A DNA stretch of 64,000 nucleotides from Crotalaria pallida (lineage: Eukaryota > Streptophyta > Magnoliopsida > Fabales > Fabaceae), in NCBI GenBank assembly GCA_037953625.1, contig CM075651.1, forward strand, positions 129,484,501-129,548,500. The letters are read 5' to 3'. Position 1 is the stretch's first letter; each line of letters starts with the position of its first letter. Positions 59,883 to 64,000 of this stretch are shown here, in pieces. The notes below the pieces were generated by a model. The model ran no database searches and was not told the origin of the DNA. It worked only from the letters and a program-made list of their open reading frames with translations. The position numbers were made by a program, and so were the translations under genes.

Positions 59883-60776
59883 GGGTTTGCTAATATGCGT
59901 AAGATGATTTTTCAATTGGAACATTTTAGCATAGTGTACCAAATCATGGTAGACAAAAATACCCTTATACATTAAAGAAAATGAGTTTTAAAGACAGAGA
60001 TATTTTAATAATTTTATTAGTGAAAGTTAAAAAAATAAAAAATGATTCAGAAATCTAATCTTCTCTCTCCTTTCTCTCTCCACAAAACCCAATCTTCTCA
60101 CTCCTCTAAACCGCCGCCGCCGCCCAGTCTCGCCGCCACCGTCGACGGCGTACCCTTTCTCTCTCCTTGTCCCATCGCCATCCTCTTCCTCTTCGTTCTT
60201 CTTTTCGTACAGCACTCACGCCCCCTGTAACAATTGCCCTTTGTCACTCTCCCTCTCTCTTCTCCTTCACATGAACAACCCTGCCTTCTCCCTCATACCT
60301 ATTGCCACCCAACTCCGGTCCACCTCCTTCCGCCTCCCTCACCCATTGTTGCCCCCGCCCCTCTTGCCTCCTTTTCGAACTTCGACCACAATCACTGATA
60401 TGGAAGAGCTTTCCAGAACTCTCATTGATCTGAAAATAGCGAGTGGGTTTCTAATTGAACCAAGGAGTGAGTGTGGGAAGGTTGGGTGTTGGCGCTGGCG
60501 CCAGTGGCGGTGGTGGGGAGACAGCGGTGGTGGGGCGATAGCGGCTCTGGCGTTGATAGGGAGAGAGAAGCAGTTTTGTTAAAGGAGGGAGAACGTAGAA
60601 TTAGGAATGGGTTTGGGGGTATTTTTTTATAATTTCCAAAAATGAAATTATTTAAATATCCTTAGTCATTAAAACTTGTTTTCACAAAATATATAGGGAT
60701 ATTTTTGTCTACAATAATCTGGTACATTATACTAAAATGTTCCAACTGAAAAACCACTTTACACATGTTAGCAAAC

Positions 60777-60778
<2 letters not shown>
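59883..60778. mobile_element. MULE-like element nested in an (AT)n tract, possible gene fragment
   Basis: GGGTTTGCTAATATGCG at the left pairs with the inverted end TTAGCAAACCC at 60778 over about 85 bp (shared GGAACATTTTAG and GTAGACAAAAATA). Flanks lie in (AT)n, so the target duplication is ambiguous. The interior (60050-60590) is relatively GC-rich and holds small open frames (for example MEELSRTLIDLKIASGFL, about 60401) of unknown origin, perhaps captured host sequence. Confidence 0.6.
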
Positions 60779-60831
<53 letters not shown>

Positions 60832-60875
60832 CACACACACCCCACTTTATATATTTTTTTCAAAATTGCCCTTGG

Positions 60876-61824
60876 GTCATGATTGTATTGATGACCTGCT
60901 GAAAAATTTTGATCATCAACAGGGTCACGACCCGAGGTTTTTTTTTAAACTTTTAAATCACAATCATTTGCAACTCATGAACTAAAAATCATCTAGAATG
61001 CAAGATAAATGATTTAAAGATTCATTTATTTCATTCAAAAATCATGTGTAGTGTTGTGTTGTAACAGAAATTTTTTGTAAAAAAAAAAAAACCTCGGGTC
61101 GTGACCCTGTTGATCACCGAAATTTTTCAGCAAGTCATCAACACAGTCACGACCCTGATATGAAATTAAAAAAACTTTCTAATCACAATCCTTTACAACC
61201 CATAAACTAAAAATCATCTAGAATGCAAGATAGAGGATATAAGATTCATTCATTTCATGTAAAAGTCATGTGTGGTGATGTGCCGTGATAGAAGTTCTAT
61301 TTTTTTAAAAAAAAAAAAACTCAGTTCGTGACCCTGTTGATGATTGAAAATTTTCAGCAGGTTATCAACATAGTCACGACCCTGATATAAAATTTTTTTT
61401 AAAAAAAACTTTCAAATCACAATTCTTTACAACCCATGAACTAAAAATATCTAGAATGCAAAATAAAGGATTTAAAGATTCATTCATTTTATGCAAAAGT
61501 CATGTGTGGTGATGTGTTGTGATAGAAGTTTTTCTTTTAAAAAAAATCTTAGGTCGTGACCCTGTTGATGACCGAAATTTTTCAGCAGGTCATCAACACA
61601 GTCACGACCTGATATAAAATTAAAAAAAATTTCCAAATCACAATCCTTAACAACCCATGAACTAAAAATATCTAGAATGCAAGATAAATGATTTAAAAAT
61701 TCATTCATTTCATACAAAAGTCATGTGTGGTGATGTATTGTGACAAAAGTATAAAAAAAAACCCTCAGGTCGTGACCTTGTTGATAACCGAAATTTTTCA
61801 GCAGGTCGTCAACAATGTCACGAC
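60876..61824. repeat. Array of five ~56-nt hairpins
   Basis: Hairpins at 60876-60931, 61098-61153, 61324-61380, 61553-61608 and 61769-61824. The stem is about 21 bp (GTCGTGACCCTGTTGATGACC and its inverse) and the loop about 14 nt (GAAATTTTTCAGCA). The last four are in direct tandem, period 216-229 bp; the first is inverted. Spacers are also conserved (CATCTAGAATGCAAGAT, GTCATGTGTGGTGATGT). Confidence 0.8.
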
Positions 61825-61974
61825 CCAAGGGTAATTTTGAAAAAAAAAATATAATGTGGAGTGTGTATAACTGAATGTGGGGTGTCAAAATTTCTTCTCC
61901 TTGTTTTAAGATTATTATTTTGCTAGAAAGAAATAATTTTGACCTTATAACTTAATCATGATATAGCAATTTCG

Positions 61975-62728
61975 TTTTGGGAATGAGCCAAGCTGACTCA
62001 TGGGGGCCTATGGCTCGACTTACTCAAGGCTTGACTCCCCTTAACTCGTTTAATAAAAAGGTCAAACTTAAACTTTTTAAAAAACCTATATATCTAAACA
62101 AGTAGGGTCCAAGCTTTATAAAAAGCCTATTAGGCTCATCGGGCCGACCTATTTAATATTTTAAATATTAATATATTATAATTTATTAGTGATTTAAATT
62201 AAAAGTAAGAATTTAATATATTATATATAATATTATAAGTATAAATAAAAATAAAATATAATTTCTTATTAGGAGGCTTAGTCACTATTTGTTGATGTCA
62301 TTGACTTAGATTATTTGATGTCACTTTCTATTATTATATCGTTTAACAATTAGTAATTTGAGGCATGATGCCTATAATATCTATAAATAATTCAATTGTG
62401 TGGGTTTATTAGTTCGAGACTTGAGACCGTTTATGTTTTTGTATGGTTTTACTTTTGTTGATATTTCACTTTATGCTATTTCATTCGCATAATTTGAGGG
62501 TATGAGACATTTTTATGTTTATACTTAAATGTGAGAACTTTATTGAATAATAGACTTCTAAGCGTGCTTATGGGTCAGGTCAGGCTTTGAAATAAGCTGA
62601 GCTTATGCTTCAAATTTAGCCTATGACAAGCCCATAAAAAGGCTTGGGCCTTGATTTTGGAACATAGGCCTGACTTTTTTTTGTTAAGGCCTAAATCGAC
62701 CTGACTCATTCCCACCCCTAGTCATGAC
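61975..62728. mobile_element. hAT-like non-autonomous repeat
   Basis: Left TTGGGAATGAGCCAAGCTGAC and right GACCTGACTCATTCCCACCC form imperfect inverted ends, with clusters of GGCCT/AGGCCT motifs next to each end and an AT-rich core. Another fragment of this style (GGGCTTGGGCCGGGTCAGGC) starts near 62822. Confidence 0.55.
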
Positions 62729-63149
62729 CTTGTTCAGAACTTTTGGGAAAAAAGTTATTGGGGGCAAAATTATTTCTATTTTTTTAACAATCACTCTTAT
62801 GAATTATACAATACTCATGACTAGGGTTGAGCATGATCTGAGTTAGTCCGATGGGCTTGGGCCGGGTCAGGCCTGTCTAGAAATAGGATGGTTTTGGGTT
62901 TGATGTCAAGTCACTCGACTCGGTCTGTTACAAGTCCCAAAAATAGGATTTATGAACCAATTCCAAATTTGATATAACAAGCACACCCCACACATTTTCA
63001 CCTTTCATAATTCAGAGAGAGAATTCTAAGGTTCCTTCTCCCTTCTTCCTCATGACACCCACCGTTGCCCAAACACTGCTACCGTCATCCAAACACTGCT
63101 ATTGTCACCCAGAAGCTACCCATCGGCCGTAGCAGTGCTATTGCCCCCC

Positions 63150-63480
63150 AATTTTCAGGGGTGGATAGCAGTTGTGTGCTTTGTCATAGTGGTATTGATA
63201 GTAGGAACCATCTCTTTTTTGAATGCAGCTTCTCTTTAGAGTTGCTTAGACTATGTAGTCAATGGCTTGGAGTCAGAACTTTGCCTAATAAGTAGAATAA
63301 GTGGACTAATAGAATTTTTTTCATCTAGAAGTTCATCAAATTTCAAAGGAGGATGCTTTTTGCTATGATTATAGCTGTTGTATATAGCATATGGATTGAG
63401 CGAAATGCTCGAATTTTTGGCAAAGGTGCTAGGTCTGAAGTTGTTCTCTTTAAAAGTTACAAAAAGATATTTTAAATAAA
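63150..63480 (+). pseudogene. LINE zf-RVT domain remnant
   Basis: The translation shows SCVLCHSGIDSRNHLFFECS, then after a stop RRMLFAMIIAVVYSIWIERN. This C-x2-C...H-L-F-x-x-C pattern followed by W-x-x-W/IERNARIF is the C-terminal zinc-binding region of plant LINE reverse transcriptases. Stops and missing upstream RT show that it is dead. Confidence 0.6.
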
Positions 63481-63621
63481 TTGCAGGGTTTTACTTTTTC
63501 TAGATTGAAGTTGAAGGATAGTTAATTTTTGGATCAAATTGGTTATGATGTATATGCTTTTACAGAATGTTCAGCGATAGTTTTTGTGAGGCAGGAAGTC
63601 TTTGGCCTTGTTGCTAGAATG

Positions 63622-64000
63622 TGTTGGGTTTCCTTCCTTATTTGATGGGAAGAGATAAAAAGCCCAAGTTATTACTTGGAGAGAAAGTCAATTGGTGTGG
63701 AAAGCAAGTCAAGGTACTTGGAGAACAAGCTTATTTACTTGGAGACAAAGTCAAGCCACTTGGAGTGGAGAGCAAGCAATTGGAGTGGAGAGCAAGTTAG
63801 AGCCTCCAATCCAAACAATATAAATAGAGCTCTCTAGGAGAGAGCAAGATGCGCCAACACCACCAAATCTCAAGAGAGAGTCTTAGAGAGTTCTTCCATC
63901 ATAGAGTGTGTATAGAGAGTTCCTAGCGAGACGCTGGAGAGAAATCCTAGTGCAATACTAGAGATATTTTATTCCATCCTTTTTGGGTGAGACTTAGAGT
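63622..64000 (+). repeat. Probable start of an LTR, cut by the window edge
   Basis: Begins TGTTGGGTTTCC within LINE-like sequence. It contains CCAATCC (about 63808), TATAAATA (63819-63826), a purine-rich block repeating 'CTTGGAGAGAAAGTCAA'-like units, and downstream GAGA-rich leader sequence, as in many plant LTR promoters. No second LTR or interior is visible, so this is tentative. Confidence 0.4.

Larger units (their letters stand above)
59813..61899. mobile_element. Element with 28-bp terminal repeats holding a hairpin array
   Basis: Left GAGAAGGAATTTTGACACCC and right its inverse (GGGTGTCAAAATTTCTTCTC) match over 28 bp with one mismatch. Inside are (AT)n tracts, a nested MULE-like element (59883-60778), an (AT)(AG)(AC) microsatellite (60780-60840) and five hairpins (60876-61824). 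A clear target duplication was not found. Confidence 0.6.

Noticed and set aside
60042..60582. Plus-strand 62- and 113-residue frames as host genes
   Set aside because: They sit inside a MULE-like element, are Pro/Ser/Leu-rich, and I recognise no domain; kept only as possible captured sequence.

Overview
This window is nuclear DNA from a flowering plant, most likely a dicot and plausibly a legume. It is AT-rich and intron-bearing, holds only two credible host genes, and is otherwise stacked transposable elements: Copia and gypsy-like LTR elements, Mutator-like elements (MULEs) with 9-bp target duplications, CTCCCTCC-type MITEs, tRNA-derived SINEs and LINE scraps. The legume guess rests on the general look of the repeats and is not proven.

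Host genes, both on the minus strand: (1) a kelch-repeat protein of the nitrile-specifier-5-like type. Its 10-codon first exon (40037-40066) is separated from the rest (29385-30332) by a 9.7-kb intron containing SINEs and other repeats. (2) A small predicted chloroplast membrane protein (57299-58653, two exons). No other stretch supports a host gene.

Layout. 1-370: GC-rich hAT-like fragment. 697-5214: MULE-type element (exact 9-bp duplication) into which a 3.5-kb near-palindrome (1244-4726, exact 9-bp duplication) inserted; each arm of the palindrome carries a mirror-image MITE that itself holds a smaller MULE-like element. 7752-8150: LINE RNase H remnant. 8780-16936: complete but non-autonomous Sirevirus-type Copia element with 2.2-kb LTRs, a gag gene and no pol, multiple polypurine tracts, and arrays of paired TAATCGATTA palindromes in the LTRs. 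18322-18833: short MULE-like element. 19105-28342: a 1-kb MULE-like element split by an 8.2-kb MULE (19119-27354). That MULE carries a decayed FAR1-type transposase/OTU gene on the plus strand and, convergent to it, a decayed plant mobile domain (PMD) gene. 28.7-41.6 kb: kelch gene and SINEs. 42.5-50.9 kb: gypsy-like LTR interrupted by a Tnt1/Tork-type Copia element and by a MULE whose terminal repeats are doubled. 50.9-55.1 kb: hAT-like element, SINEs and MITEs. 57.3-58.7 kb: plastid protein gene. 58.9-61.9 kb: short relative of the 697-5214 element, then an element holding five 21-bp-stem hairpins. 62-64 kb: hAT-like repeat, LINE remnant and the start of a probable LTR.

For function, the two host genes look intact and independent of each other. 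The transposon genes are mostly broken by in-frame stops, many of which are compatible with C-to-T change, as expected for methylated repeats. The most interesting signals are paired palindromes about two helical turns apart in two unrelated LTRs, the mirrored nested palindrome, the MULE combining OTU and antisense PMD genes, and the hairpin array.
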